DNA of 64,000 bases from Flavobacterium sp. N2820. Lineage in GTDB: Bacteria > Bacteroidota > Bacteroidia > Flavobacteriales > Flavobacteriaceae. The translations under genes and the position numbers were made by a program. Below are positions 35,187 to 44,713 of the stretch, in pieces. A model generated the notes under the pieces. That model was given only the letters and a program-made list of their open reading frames with translations, had not been told where the DNA came from and searched no databases. Location: assembly GCF_025947285.1 (NCBI RefSeq), contig NZ_CP110008.1, forward strand, positions 2,309,001 to 2,373,000, written 5' to 3'. Position 1 is the first letter of the stretch, and each line of letters opens with the position of its first letter.

Positions 35187-38100
35187 TGCTTTTAAAATAG
35201 TTTTGAACCTTCTGGTTAAAATTGGGTTGCAAAGGTAAGCTTTGTCTATTTAATATTTCAACACTATTTAGATATTCTTTTACTTCCTTAGAAAGTGGAG
35301 TAGAAGAACCGTTATAGTTTTTTTCATTAGCTTTTGACTGACGCTTTGTGTCTTCACCTTGTTGTTGAATAGCGTTTTCTAATTTTAAAAGTTCATGTTT
35401 TAAATTTAACATCTTTTGAAGTGTTTCGTTTTTAAAACCTTTGTTGATTAGTTGCTTTTCAATCTCTTTCATTTGATTTAAAGCATTCATACCTTGATTA
35501 GACATTCCTTCTTTTTCTAAGGCTTTTTGAAGTGCATCACGTAATTGTCTTTGTTCTTTAAGAATTTCTAAAACTTTTCCAGCATTACCTTCCGAACCAT
35601 TTTCGCCTTCTTGATTTCCTTCACCAGATTGACCTTTACCTTCTTTACCTTGTTGCTTTCCTTCACCTGGTTTGTCACCTGGTTTGTCTCCAGGCTTATC
35701 CCCAGGCTTCATGCCTTCTTTCATTTTCTCACCCAAACCATCTTGTTTTTTTATAATATCTGGCAATTGCATTCCTTTCCCTTGACCTTTTCCTGGCGAT
35801 GGTTTTCCTTGACCTTGTCCTTGTGCTTCCATACTCATTTGGCTTTGCACATTGCTCAAAAAATCAGCTAGACGGTTAGCAGAAGTTAAAACATATTGTT
35901 GGTGTGAAACTCCTTTCGCAATGTTGTTATCAGCTAATGTTTCTAAACTCTTATCTAAATTATAGTGGATCTCACCTATTTCTTTTAAAATAGTTTCTGA
36001 TATTTTAGGATTTCGCAAGGAAACTGCAAACAAACTGTCATCTACATGTTTGAACTGTAACTTCAAATCTTGTTGTTTTTTTAGCACTTTGTTCAACTCC
36101 AAAGAACGAGTTTGAGTAGCATTAGTAGTTTTAATTAATTTTTCTTCGTCAAATGAAAAAGCCAATAAATTATCTAAAATTTGACGAAGTACTTTTGCGT
36201 CTTCTTGCATTTGATCCATTTCACCAGCAGCCATAGAAGCAGCCATCTTTTTACCCATTTGTTTCATTTTTGAAGCAGCGGATTTTTGCTTAGGTTTGGC
36301 TTTCTGTTGGTTTTGTTTTTGCAATTCATCTGTGGCTTTCTCTAAATCTTCTTTAACATCTTCCTGTTCGTTTTTGTCATTAGGAATGTCCATAGGAGCT
36401 TTTAAATCTTGATTTTCTTTGTCTAATTCTTGAAGTTCCTTTTGAATGTCCTCAAATTCTTTATTGATTTCATCCTGGTTTTTTTTTGTGTTTTCTTTAG
36501 CATCTTCAGAAAGTTTATCTTGTTTTTCCGAAAGCTTATCTAATTTATCTGCGATTTGTTCTGCTTTTTTTTCAACATAAAAACGTTTAGTTAACTCAAC
36601 TAGCTGTTCTAAATTCTGCTTTTGATTTTTTGCATTTTGTTTCAATTTATCCGCTTTATCAAAAAGTTCTTCCTTTTCTAGTTTCTTGGAAAGTTCTTCC
36701 AATTCCTTTAACAACTTTTCGTTTTTTTCAGATTGCTTTTCAGCTTCTTCTAATCTTCTTAGCAATTCTTCTTTTTCCTTATCTAGTGATTTTGGATTGA
36801 ACTCTTCTAAATTCTCAGATAACTTTTTTGTAAATTCTTTCATCATTTCGTCTTGTTGTTTTTGACGATTGATAAAATCTTCTACTTTCTTTTGGTCTTT
36901 GAAATCTAAAGTAGATTTTTCTTTATTTATTTTTTGTAATTTATCCAATTCAGAAATTTGTTTTTCTTGATTTTGAAGCGATTTTTCTAAACTATTAATA
37001 TTTTCATTCTGCTCTTGCAGCTGTTTGTCTTCTTTTTGATCTTCAGTCAATTCATAATGAAGAAAAACAGAAGATTTTGTGCTTTTATAGTTGTTAACTA
37101 AATCATTATCAAACACTTCAAAGTAATATTCATAATTTACACCTTCTTCAATCGATAAACCATTAGGAAACGAATAAATAAACTGATCCACCGCTTGCTT
37201 ATTGATTGCTAAATTCGCTTTTCGTATTGCAGAAGGATTTCCTTTTGGATAAAAAATAACTTGTAACTTCGATAAACCATGATCATCGGCAACTTGACCA
37301 ATCATCATTTTGGATTTTAACTTTAATGAATCTGGGGCAATTTGAACAGAAATTGTAGGAAATTGATCTTTAATAGTTGCGATTTGATACGACAATTTTT
37401 CAAACTCATTAATGTTTCTATTCGATGTAATTACTTCGTAACTCAAATTGTCCATAATTCTTCTTGAAAGTGAAAAATTATTCTCTTTAGATGCAAAAAC
37501 ACTCACTTGATTGTTCGTTTTAAAACTAACTTTATCAGTCGCTAAAGCGTTAATTCTCCAATTGACAACAGTTCCCTCTGGAACAACGGCGTTGCCAGTT
37601 CCTTGAATCACTTCCGATTTTTTACCTAAATAAGAAGGGTATTGTAACACCATTTCGAAGTTGGCAATCGTTGGTACATCCACGACTTTAATCTGATACT
37701 CTTTTGAATTTAAACCATTCGCTTGAAGTGAAAAATCGACATCTTTAGACAATTTAGAAAAAGTATATTCGAAAACACCAGGTTTTGTGCTTTGTAAAAA
37801 ATATTCTTCGTCACCAATTTGAATGGCAATATTTTCAGGCATCACTTTTCCCTGAGTTTTGACTTGTAACACAAAATCGGAATTCTGTTGTGCTGTTAAT
37901 GATTTATTCAATACTACAAATTCAAATGGTGCAGGAGGAGCATATTTAGTTTGAAAGTGCACAACACGATCAAAACTATTGGAAATCACAGCAGAATTTC
38001 CAGTCACGAAAAACAAAATCAATAATAAAATAGGTAGAATTGCATAAGGTAATAACTTTTTATTTTTAGCAAAATTCACCGCGTTTGAAAAAGGAATGGG

Positions 38101-38508
38101 TTGCAAAGAAGCTGCTTTTTGTTCGATAGACGCTGCTAATAATTCAGAATTTTGGTTTTGATTCGCTAATTGTAGAAAGTTCAACAATTTATCTTGTACT
38201 TCTGAAAAGTGATTTCCAATGATTCGGGAGGCTTGTTCGTAATTGATTCCTTGTTGTAATTTAAATAATTTAAACAGCGGAAAAGCAATGAATCGAAACA
38301 ATAAAAACGATTCAACACCAACAAACAACCAGAACAAAATGGTTCTTCCGGATGTGGATAACCACAAAAAGTATTCGATCAATAAGGTAAAAATAAAATA
38401 CAACAAGCCTAATCCGATGAAAAGAATAACCCCTTTTATCAGTTCGTTGGTGTAAAACTTTTTAATAAACGCTTCGAGTTTATCGAAAATGATGCCTTTT
38501 GCTTCCAA
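35179..38508 (-). CDS. DUF4175 family membrane-anchored coiled-coil protein
   Basis: An 1109-residue protein. Three hydrophobic segments lie in the first ~175 residues, then come Ig-like beta regions (about 190-480), a very long Glu/Lys/Gln coiled coil (about 490-790), and a low-complexity Gly/Lys/Pro part with the tandem unit P-G-D-K three to four times near residue 930. It is predicted to be anchored in the inner membrane with a large domain outside. No catalytic motif. Its overlap with ybeY gives a shared transcript. Function unknown. Confidence 0.82.
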   Translation of the reverse strand: MEAKGIIFDKLEAFIKKFYTNELIKGVILFIGLGLLYFIFTLLIEYFLWLSTSGRTILFWLFVGVESFLLFRFIAFPLFKLFKLQQGINYEQASRIIGNHFSEVQDKLLNFLQLANQNQNSELLAASIEQKAASLQPIPFSNAVNFAKNKKLLPYAILPILLLILFFVTGNSAVISNSFDRVVHFQTKYAPPAPFEFVVLNKSLTAQQNSDFVLQVKTQGKVMPENIAIQIGDEEYFLQSTKPGVFEYTFSKLSKDVDFSLQANGLNSKEYQIKVVDVPTIANFEMVLQYPSYLGKKSEVIQGTGNAVVPEGTVVNWRINALATDKVSFKTNNQVSVFASKENNFSLSRRIMDNLSYEVITSNRNINEFEKLSYQIATIKDQFPTISVQIAPDSLKLKSKMMIGQVADDHGLSKLQVIFYPKGNPSAIRKANLAINKQAVDQFIYSFPNGLSIEEGVNYEYYFEVFDNDLVNNYKSTKSSVFLHYELTEDQKEDKQLQEQNENINSLEKSLQNQEKQISELDKLQKINKEKSTLDFKDQKKVEDFINRQKQQDEMMKEFTKKLSENLEEFNPKSLDKEKEELLRRLEEAEKQSEKNEKLLKELEELSKKLEKEELFDKADKLKQNAKNQKQNLEQLVELTKRFYVEKKAEQIADKLDKLSEKQDKLSEDAKENTKKNQDEINKEFEDIQKELQELDKENQDLKAPMDIPNDKNEQEDVKEDLEKATDELQKQNQQKAKPKQKSAASKMKQMGKKMAASMAAGEMDQMQEDAKVLRQILDNLLAFSFDEEKLIKTTNATQTRSLELNKVLKKQQDLKLQFKHVDDSLFAVSLRNPKISETILKEIGEIHYNLDKSLETLADNNIAKGVSHQQYVLTSANRLADFLSNVQSQMSMEAQGQGQGKPSPGKGQGKGMQLPDIIKKQDGLGEKMKEGMKPGDKPGDKPGDKPGEGKQQGKEGKGQSGEGNQEGENGSEGNAGKVLEILKEQRQLRDALQKALEKEGMSNQGMNALNQMKEIEKQLINKGFKNETLQKMLNLKHELLKLENAIQQQGEDTKRQSKANEKNYNGSSTPLSKEVKEYLNSVEILNRQSLPLQPNFNQKVQNYFKSND

Positions 38509-38660
38509 AATTGTTGATATACTGTTTATAACCGATAAAAATACAACATCTTGTGTGATTAGTCAATAGGTTTTTAGTGAAACTTAACATTTGTAGAATA
38601 GGATTGTTAATAACCATAAGAATTTCTAAATACTAAATTCTTACTTCTAAATTGTAATCG

Positions 38661-38668
38661 TATCTTTG
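38661..38668 (+). promoter_or_regulatory. -7 promoter box for gltX
   Basis: TATCTTTG, 16 bases before the gltX ATG, with no Shine-Dalgarno sequence between. Confidence 0.6.
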
Positions 38669-38684
38669 CACAAAATTTAATGAA

Positions 38685-40181
38685 ATGTCAGTAAGAGTAA
38701 GATTTGCACCAAGTCCAACAGGACCTTTGCATATTGGTGGTGTTCGTACCGCTTTATTCAATTATTTATTTGCCAAAAAACATGGTGGTACTTTCTATTT
38801 ACGTATTGAAGATACCGATCAAACCCGTTTTGTTCCAGGAGCAGAAGCCTATATTTTTGAAGCTTTAGAATGGTTAGGAATTGCACCAGAAGAAACCGTA
38901 GGGAAAAACGAAAAATTTGGACCTTATCGTCAAAGCGAACGTAAAGCGATGTACCAACAATATGCGGACCAATTGATTAATTCAGGTTGGGCGTATTATG
39001 CTTTTGATACGGCAGATAGTTTAGATCTAATGCGAAAAGAAGCAGAAGCAAATGGAAACACGTTTATTTACAATCATTCGGTTAGAGAACAATTGGATAA
39101 CTCGTTGACGGTTTCACGTGAAAAAGTGGCGGAACGAATTGCAAATGGAGAACACTATGTCATCCGTTTTAAAACACCTGTGAATGAAATTTTAGAATTA
39201 AAAGACATCATTCGTGGCGATATTAAATTTGATACGAATTTATTAGACGATAAAGTATTATTCAAATCGGATGGAATGCCAACCTATCATTTAGCAAATA
39301 TTGTGGATGACCATTTAATGGAAACTTCGCATGTGATTCGTGGTGAAGAATGGTTGCCATCGATGCCATTGCATGTTTTATTATACAAAGCTTTTGGTTG
39401 GAACGCACCAGAATTTGCACATTTACCATTGATTTTAAAACCAATTGGAAACGGAAAATTATCAAAACGTGATGGCGATAAAATGGGATTCCCAGTATTT
39501 CCTTTAGAATGGAAAACGGATGAAGGTGTTTCATCAGGTTATAGAGAAAACGGATTTTTCCCTGAAGCGGTGATCAACTTTTTAGCTTTATTAGGTTGGA
39601 ATGACGGTACCGAACAAGAGATTTTCTCCTTAGAAGAATTGGTAGAAAAATTTGATTTGAACCGAATTCACAAAGCAGGAGCGAAGTTTGACCCTGAGAA
39701 AAACAAATGGTTCAATCATCAGTATTTACAAAAGCAAAGTGATGCGAGTTTAGCAGAAAGCTTTAAAACTATTTTAGATAAAAAAGGAATCTCAACTTCT
39801 CTTGATTTAACAAAAGTTGTTTCTTTAATAAAAGAAAGAGCGCATTTTGTAAATGAATTTTGGGATTTAGCCGATTATTTCTTTGAAGCGCCAACAACTT
39901 ACGACGAAAAAGCAGCTAAAAACTGGAAAGAGGAAACACCAGGTTTAATGCATCAAGTAATTTCGGAATTAAACAAGATTGAAGATTTTACTTCAGTTAC
40001 TATCGAAACGTTGTTAAAAGAATGGATGACAGCTAACGAAATTGGAATGGGGAAAGTAATGCAACCGTTACGATTGAGTTTAGTAGGCGCACTAAAAGGC
40101 CCACATTTATTCGACATTATCGAAATGATAGGAAAAGAAGAAACAGTAAAAAGAATAGAAAAAGCGATTGCTAGTTTATAA
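38685..40181 (+). CDS. gltX: Glutamate--tRNA ligase
   Basis: Class I aminoacyl-tRNA synthetase charging tRNA-Glu. It has 498 residues. The HIGH motif appears as P-S-P-T-G-P-L-H-I-G-G (9-19) and the KMSKS motif as K-L-S-K-R-D-G in the middle. The C-terminal anticodon-binding part is helical. It is monocistronic with its own promoter and terminator. A 14/16 parS-like sequence lies inside it at 39110-39125. Confidence 0.97.
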   Translation: MSVRVRFAPSPTGPLHIGGVRTALFNYLFAKKHGGTFYLRIEDTDQTRFVPGAEAYIFEALEWLGIAPEETVGKNEKFGPYRQSERKAMYQQYADQLINSGWAYYAFDTADSLDLMRKEAEANGNTFIYNHSVREQLDNSLTVSREKVAERIANGEHYVIRFKTPVNEILELKDIIRGDIKFDTNLLDDKVLFKSDGMPTYHLANIVDDHLMETSHVIRGEEWLPSMPLHVLLYKAFGWNAPEFAHLPLILKPIGNGKLSKRDGDKMGFPVFPLEWKTDEGVSSGYRENGFFPEAVINFLALLGWNDGTEQEIFSLEELVEKFDLNRIHKAGAKFDPEKNKWFNHQYLQKQSDASLAESFKTILDKKGISTSLDLTKVVSLIKERAHFVNEFWDLADYFFEAPTTYDEKAAKNWKEETPGLMHQVISELNKIEDFTSVTIETLLKEWMTANEIGMGKVMQPLRLSLVGALKGPHLFDIIEMIGKEETVKRIEKAIASL

Positions 40182-40184
40182 AAG

Positions 40185-40214
40185 AAAAGCCCTGATAATT
40201 CAGGGCTTTTTTAT
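40185..40214. terminator. Bidirectional terminator after gltX
   Basis: AAAAGCCCTGA, loop TAAT, TCAGGGCTTTT followed by TTTATT; perfect 11-bp stem between two convergent genes. Confidence 0.92.
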
Positions 40215-40861
40215 TAAAGATAAATCGTAATCTGACCACTAATCAAACCAATATTTCCTTTCATTTTTTCGCCAAGTAATTTTACGTTGTCATTGTTTTT
40301 AAGGTTTCCGAAGAAGTTGGTTACTCCATATTGATAGCCAATTCTTGCCCTTACATTTTTGATTCCGCCGTTGATTCCAACGTAGAAATTAGCGTTGATT
40401 TTTGAAACATCTACAATGTCTTTGGCCATTAAACCGGGTTGGTCTAACAATAAATTGGTTTCGTCGTCTTTATCAAGTCCTAGTTTTCCGTTGACTTGTA
40501 AAACTGGACCAAATTCTAAATTCAAATGGTCTTCAATTGCCACATAACTTGGAACAATATAAATTTGAACCGCCGACATTTTAAAATTTGTTTGTGTCTG
40601 TAACAATCCTTTTTGTGTTGGAATCGAGAAATTACTATCGGTAAAAAACATCCCAAAACTCATTTGCCAGTTGTTATAATAATTTCCTCTAACACTTAAA
40701 CCACCAATCCAACCACTTTCTGGAGTTATGGTAAAATTATCCGTATAAATATTTAATTGGGTTAAACCCGCACCAATTCCTATTCGGTTACTGTCTTTAT
40801 TACCGCGTTGTGCGATTACAACACTAGAAATCATTAAGAATATAACAACTAATTTCTTCAT
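40214..40861 (-). CDS. Putative outer-membrane beta-barrel protein
   Basis: A 215-residue exported protein (signal peptide ending V-V-I-A-Q). The mature part alternates hydrophobic and polar residues in about eight strands with G-I-G-A-G-L at the start and a hydrophobic end (I-T-I-Y-L). It looks like an eight-stranded porin-type barrel of the Bacteroidetes type. No specific role can be assigned. It has its own promoter box at 40880-40887. Confidence 0.75.
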   Translation of the reverse strand: MKKLVVIFLMISSVVIAQRGNKDSNRIGIGAGLTQLNIYTDNFTITPESGWIGGLSVRGNYYNNWQMSFGMFFTDSNFSIPTQKGLLQTQTNFKMSAVQIYIVPSYVAIEDHLNLEFGPVLQVNGKLGLDKDDETNLLLDQPGLMAKDIVDVSKINANFYVGINGGIKNVRARIGYQYGVTNFFGNLKNNDNVKLLGEKMKGNIGLISGQITIYL

Positions 40862-40879
40862 TTATATATTTTTAGGAGG

Positions 40880-40887
40880 CAAAAATA
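40880..40887 (-). promoter_or_regulatory. -7 promoter box for the barrel-protein gene
   Basis: TATTTTTG on the minus strand, 18 bases before the start codon. Confidence 0.5.
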
Positions 40888-40959
40888 GGGTTTGTAAAAT
40901 TGTTTTTGTAACTTTTTACTTTAAAAAGCGTATAACTATAAATCTAAAAACTAAACATT

Positions 40960-41931
40960 ATGGAGTTTATTATGTTTCCAATTATTTTCGTTGGATTAAT
41001 TGTTCTTTTTTCTTCTTTTTTTACCGTAAAACAACAAATTGTTGCGGTTGTGGAACGTTTTGGAAAATTTCACAGTATTCGTAATTCGGGATTACATTTA
41101 AAAATTCCAATTGTGGATAGAATTGCAGGAAAAGTAAACTTAAGAATTCAACAATTAGATGTTATCATCGAAACCAAAACTAAAGATAACGTATTCGTTA
41201 AAATGAAAGTTTCGGTTCAGTTTAAAGTGTTACAAGAAAAAGCATACGAAGCGTTTTATAAATTAGAATATCCACACGATCAGATTACGTCTTATGTATT
41301 TGATGTAGTGCGTGCTGAAGTTCCAAAATTAAAACTAGACGACGTTTTTGAGCGTAAAGATGATATCGCAGTAGCAGTAAAACGTGAGTTAAACGAAGCA
41401 ATGACTACTTATGGATATGACATTATCAATACGTTAATCACGGATATTGATCCAGATATTCAAGTTAAAAATGCGATGAACCGTATTAACGCAGCTGACC
41501 GTGAAAAAACAGCAGCAGAATACGAAGCAGAAGCTGGAAGAATCAGAATTGTTGCCAAAGCAAAAGCTGAAGCAGAAAGTAAAAGACTTCAAGGTCAAGG
41601 TATTGCTGACCAAAGAAGAGAAATTGCTCGTGGTTTAGTAGAATCTGTAGATGTGTTGAACAAAGTGGGAATTAATTCTCAAGAAGCATCGGCTTTAATT
41701 GTTGTAACACAACATTATGACACTTTACAAGCAATTGGTGCAGATGCAAATAGTAATTTAATTTTATTACCAAATTCACCTCAAGCTGGAAGTGATATGT
41801 TAAACAATATGGTAGCTTCCTTTAGTGCATCAAACCAAGTGGGTGAAATGATGAAAAAAGGAAACATCAAAAAAGTTTCTAAGAAACATCAAAAAGACGA
41901 ATTTGGAACTGAAGAATCTGAAGAAGTATAA
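40960..41931 (+). CDS. SPFH (stomatin/prohibitin) domain protein
   Basis: A 323-residue membrane-anchored scaffold protein. One N-terminal hydrophobic helix (about 2-21), an SPFH/band-7 domain (about 22-190, with V-V-E-R-F-G-K-F and the G-L-H-L-K-I-P loop) and a coiled coil (about 185-240, A-E-Y-E-A-E-A-G-R-I-R) make it QmcA/HIR-like. Such proteins organise membrane microdomains, often with an NfeD partner, which is not seen here. The C-terminus is charged. Confidence 0.92.
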   Translation: MEFIMFPIIFVGLIVLFSSFFTVKQQIVAVVERFGKFHSIRNSGLHLKIPIVDRIAGKVNLRIQQLDVIIETKTKDNVFVKMKVSVQFKVLQEKAYEAFYKLEYPHDQITSYVFDVVRAEVPKLKLDDVFERKDDIAVAVKRELNEAMTTYGYDIINTLITDIDPDIQVKNAMNRINAADREKTAAEYEAEAGRIRIVAKAKAEAESKRLQGQGIADQRREIARGLVESVDVLNKVGINSQEASALIVVTQHYDTLQAIGADANSNLILLPNSPQAGSDMLNNMVASFSASNQVGEMMKKGNIKKVSKKHQKDEFGTEESEEV

Positions 41932-41964
41932 ATAGGTGTTGAACTAAATTCAACATGTCAAAAC

Positions 41965-41997
41965 AAAAACCATCAATTTTTAATTGGTGGTTTTTTT
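41965..41997 (+). terminator. Terminator after the SPFH gene
   Basis: AAAAACCATCAATT paired with AATTGGTGGTTTTTTT, with one G-T pair and a T run. Confidence 0.85.
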
Positions 41998-42124
41998 ATT
42001 TCTAAAACTGAACGTTTTAATAAATGTTAACAGGTGGGAAATATATAAGATAATAGTAAAATTATGTAATAAATTGACATATAAATAATTAACCTTTGTA
42101 GGTATTTAACAAATCAAAAAAATT

Positions 42125-42310
42125 ATGCCATTAATTAATATTTTAATCGTTCTTATAATAGTTGGTTTCCTGCTTTGGTTAGTAAACAATTACATTCCTA
42201 TGGATGGTAAAATCAAAAAAATAGTCAACATTATTGTTTTAATTGTTGTGGTTATTTGGGTACTGAAGGCTTTTGGGCTTTTAAGCAAACTTACCAGCAT
42301 ACAAGTATAA
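42125..42310 (+). CDS. Small two-helix membrane protein (Thivi_2564-like)
   Basis: A 61-residue protein that is almost entirely two hydrophobic helices (about 3-24 and 32-52) joined by a short loop N-Y-I-P-M-D-G-K-I-K-K. The P-M-D-G-K-I-K pattern is the hallmark of the Thivi_2564 family of small membrane proteins. Function unknown. It precedes another tiny membrane-protein gene 29 bases away, probably in one transcript. Confidence 0.8.
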   Translation: MPLINILIVLIIVGFLLWLVNNYIPMDGKIKKIVNIIVLIVVVIWVLKAFGLLSKLTSIQV

Positions 42311-42339
42311 CTATTTCAAAAATTAATAAATAATATCAT

Positions 42340-42534
42340 ATGAATCTCAAAAGAATCTTTGGCGCCGTACTTACTATACTTGGAATTGTTGGACTTATCT
42401 ATGCCGCTTATCTATTTGTAAATACTGGCGGAACTACAGAAAATATTAAAATGCTAGCAACGTATGGAATTTTAGGTCTTGTATTTTTTATTTCAGGAAT
42501 CAATCTTGTTCGTACAACAAAAGATGAAGCTTAA
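42340..42534 (+). CDS. Small membrane protein, unknown family
   Basis: A 64-residue protein with two hydrophobic helices (about 7-27 and 40-56) and a charged C-terminus (R-T-T-K-D-E-A). I do not recognise the family. It follows the Thivi_2564-like gene in the same orientation, and the two may form a stress- or envelope-linked pair; that is inference from context only. Confidence 0.7.
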   Translation: MNLKRIFGAVLTILGIVGLIYAAYLFVNTGGTTENIKMLATYGILGLVFFISGINLVRTTKDEA

Positions 42535-42674
42535 TCGTTTTTGAATCAAAATTAAGACAACTTGAAATTTTGCATTAATCTCTTTTTATCTTTCACAAAA
42601 AGTAAATGATGAAAAAATAATTTACCGGAGTTAAAATTCAAAAATCAAGGTAAAAAGAATCAAAAATTGAAATA

Positions 42675-42723
42675 AGCCAATTTCAGACCATTTTTTACAT
42701 GAAGATGTAAAAACACATTGGCT
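42675..42723 (+). other. Nested stem-loop of unknown role
   Basis: Outer arms AGCCAAT (42675-42681) and ATTGGCT (42717-42723) enclose an inner stem TTTTTACAT / ATGTAAAAA (42692-42713) with a four-base loop. A stretch of A and then seven T follows. It could be the end of the small-membrane-protein transcript or part of a small RNA. Confidence 0.5.
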
Positions 42724-42871
42724 AAAAAAGTTTTTTTCTTACAATTTATTTATGAAAGCCACTTTTTTAAGTTTTTAATTATTAAAATTAAATTTTTGAT
42801 AGATTTTTATAATGATAATGAAATATTATAAAATAAAAATTATTGATTAGTATAACTTATATTAAATAAAA

Positions 42872-42902
42872 AAACCTACAAGGAAAAATACCTTGTAGGT
42901 TT
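42872..42902 (-). terminator. glnS terminator
   Basis: AAACCTACAAGG, 7-base loop, CCTTGTAGGTTT: perfect 12-bp stem, and on the minus strand a run of seven T. Confidence 0.92.
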
Positions 42903-42933
42903 AATGTCTTAATACAAAAATCTTAATGCTTTT

Positions 42934-44616
42934 TTATTGTTCTGAAATTTTTGCCCAAGTATCTCTAAGTCCAACTGTTTTGTTGAAAACTAATTTTTCA
43001 GCGGTTGAATCTCTATCCACACAAAAATAACCTAAACGTTGAAATTGAAAATGATCTAATTCTTTTGAAGTAACTAAACTTGGTTCAACATAACCCGTAA
43101 TTACTTTTAATGAATTTGGATTGATGAATTCTTTAAAATCAACTTCTTTGTCTTTATCTGGACTTTCATTGGTAAATAATCGATCATACACACGAACTTC
43201 TGCTTCTTTTGCATGAGGAATCGAAACCCAATGAATGGTTCCTTTTACTTTTCTTTGGCTGGCTTCTGTACCACTTCCTGATTTAGAATCTACATCATAA
43301 GTAGCATGAATTTCGGTAATATTGCCGTTTTCATCTTTTATAACTGATTCACCTTTAATGATATACGCATTTTTCAAACGCACTTCAGTTCCTAAAGTTA
43401 ATCGGAAAAATTTCTTGTGAGCTTCTTCTTGAAAATCTTCTCTTTCGATATATAATTCTTTAGAAAAGGGCACTTTTCTAAAGGTCATTACTTCTTCTTC
43501 CGGATTATTTTCAGCTTCTAACCACTCTTCTTGATTTTCAGGATAATTTGTAATTACTAATTTCACTGGATCTAAAACCGCCATTACACGAGGTGCAATT
43601 TTGTTCAAATCTTCACGAACACAAAATTCTAAAAGCGAAACATCAATCAAATTATCGCGTTTTGCAATTCCGATTGTATTAGCAAAATTTACGATAGCAT
43701 TTGGCGTATAACCACGTCTTCTCATTCCAGAAATCGTACTCATTCGTGGATCATCCCAGCCTGTAACATGCTTTTCTTCAACTAATTGCAATAATTTACG
43801 TTTAGAAACAACCGTATGTGATAAATTTCTACGCGCAAATTCTCTTTGTTTTGGGCGCACCTTTGTTGGGTCATAAATTTGATTTAAAAACCAATCATAT
43901 AATTCACGGTGAGGCAAGAATTCTAACGTACAAAATGAATGCGAAATTTGCTCTAAATAATCACTTTCACCATGTGCCCAGTCGTACATTGGATAAATAC
44001 ACCAATCATTTCCTGTTCTATGGTGATGTGCGTGCATGATACGGTAAATAATAGGATCACGCATCAACATATTGTTAGCGCCCATCGAAATTTTAGCACG
44101 TAAAACGTGAGTTCCTTTTTCGAACTCTCCGTTTTTCATGCGTGTAAATAAGTCTAAATTTTCTTCGATAGAACGATTTCTGTAAGGAGAATCGGTTCCT
44201 GCTTGCGTAGGAGTTCCTTTTTGTTGCGCCATTTCTTCCGAAGTTTGGCTGTCTACATACGCTTTATCTTTTTTGATTAATTCCACCGCCCAATCATACA
44301 ATTGTTGAAAATAATCAGAAGCATAACATTCTTTATCCCATTTAAAACCAAGCCATTCTACATCGCGTTTAATCGCATCCACATATTCTTGCTCTTCTTT
44401 AGATGGATTGGTATCGTCGAAACGAAGGTTTACTGGTGCTTTGTAATCGATTCCTAAACCAAAATTTAAGCAAATTGCACTGGCATGACCCACGTGTAAA
44501 TAGCCATTTGGTTCGGGTGGAAAGCGAAAACGTAATTTATCTGCTGACAAACCATTTTTTAAATCTTCTTCAATGATTTGTTCTATAAAATTCAATGATT
44601 TTTCTTCTGTTGACAT
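42934..44616 (-). CDS. glnS: Glutamine--tRNA ligase
   Basis: Class I synthetase for tRNA-Gln. It has 560 residues. The HIGH motif is P-P-E-P-N-G-Y-L-H-V-G-H (32-43) and the KMSKS counterpart is V-V-S-K-R-K-L. The G-Y-T-P-N-A-I block and the C-terminal beta-barrel anticodon domain (with D-R-L-F-T-N-E-S-P) are GlnRS-specific. The presence of both GltX and GlnS suggests direct charging of tRNA-Gln. It is divergent from folB, each with its own promoter box. Confidence 0.97.
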   Translation of the reverse strand: MSTEEKSLNFIEQIIEEDLKNGLSADKLRFRFPPEPNGYLHVGHASAICLNFGLGIDYKAPVNLRFDDTNPSKEEQEYVDAIKRDVEWLGFKWDKECYASDYFQQLYDWAVELIKKDKAYVDSQTSEEMAQQKGTPTQAGTDSPYRNRSIEENLDLFTRMKNGEFEKGTHVLRAKISMGANNMLMRDPIIYRIMHAHHHRTGNDWCIYPMYDWAHGESDYLEQISHSFCTLEFLPHRELYDWFLNQIYDPTKVRPKQREFARRNLSHTVVSKRKLLQLVEEKHVTGWDDPRMSTISGMRRRGYTPNAIVNFANTIGIAKRDNLIDVSLLEFCVREDLNKIAPRVMAVLDPVKLVITNYPENQEEWLEAENNPEEEVMTFRKVPFSKELYIEREDFQEEAHKKFFRLTLGTEVRLKNAYIIKGESVIKDENGNITEIHATYDVDSKSGSGTEASQRKVKGTIHWVSIPHAKEAEVRVYDRLFTNESPDKDKEVDFKEFINPNSLKVITGYVEPSLVTSKELDHFQFQRLGYFCVDRDSTAEKLVFNKTVGLRDTWAKISEQ

Positions 44617-44633
44617 AGTATCAAAAATTTATG

Positions 44634-44641
44634 CAAAGATA
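44634..44641 (-). promoter_or_regulatory. -7 promoter box for glnS
   Basis: TATCTTTG on the minus strand, 17 bases before the glnS start. Confidence 0.55.
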
Positions 44642-44686
44642 TATAAAGTTTCATGGTTTAATACCTTAAAAATGGCTAAAAATTGG

Positions 44687-44694
44687 TAAATTTG
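44687..44694 (+). promoter_or_regulatory. -7 promoter box for folB
   Basis: TAAATTTG, 19 bases before the folB ATG; it is divergent from the glnS box 45 bases away. Confidence 0.55.
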
Positions 44695-44713
44695 GTATAT
44701 AATAAAAGAAAAA

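Larger units (their letters stand above)
42535..42933. other. 399-base gene-free spacer with a nested hairpin
   Basis: Very AT-rich and without an open frame of interest. It contains the nested inverted repeat at 42675-42723, then the glnS terminator at 42872-42902. Nothing else recognisable is seen. Confidence 0.6.

Noticed and set aside
35650..35715. Tandem repeats in the DUF4175 gene as a possible CRISPR
   Set aside because: Units are 12 bases, adjacent and in frame (P-G-D-K); no spacers and no cas genes.
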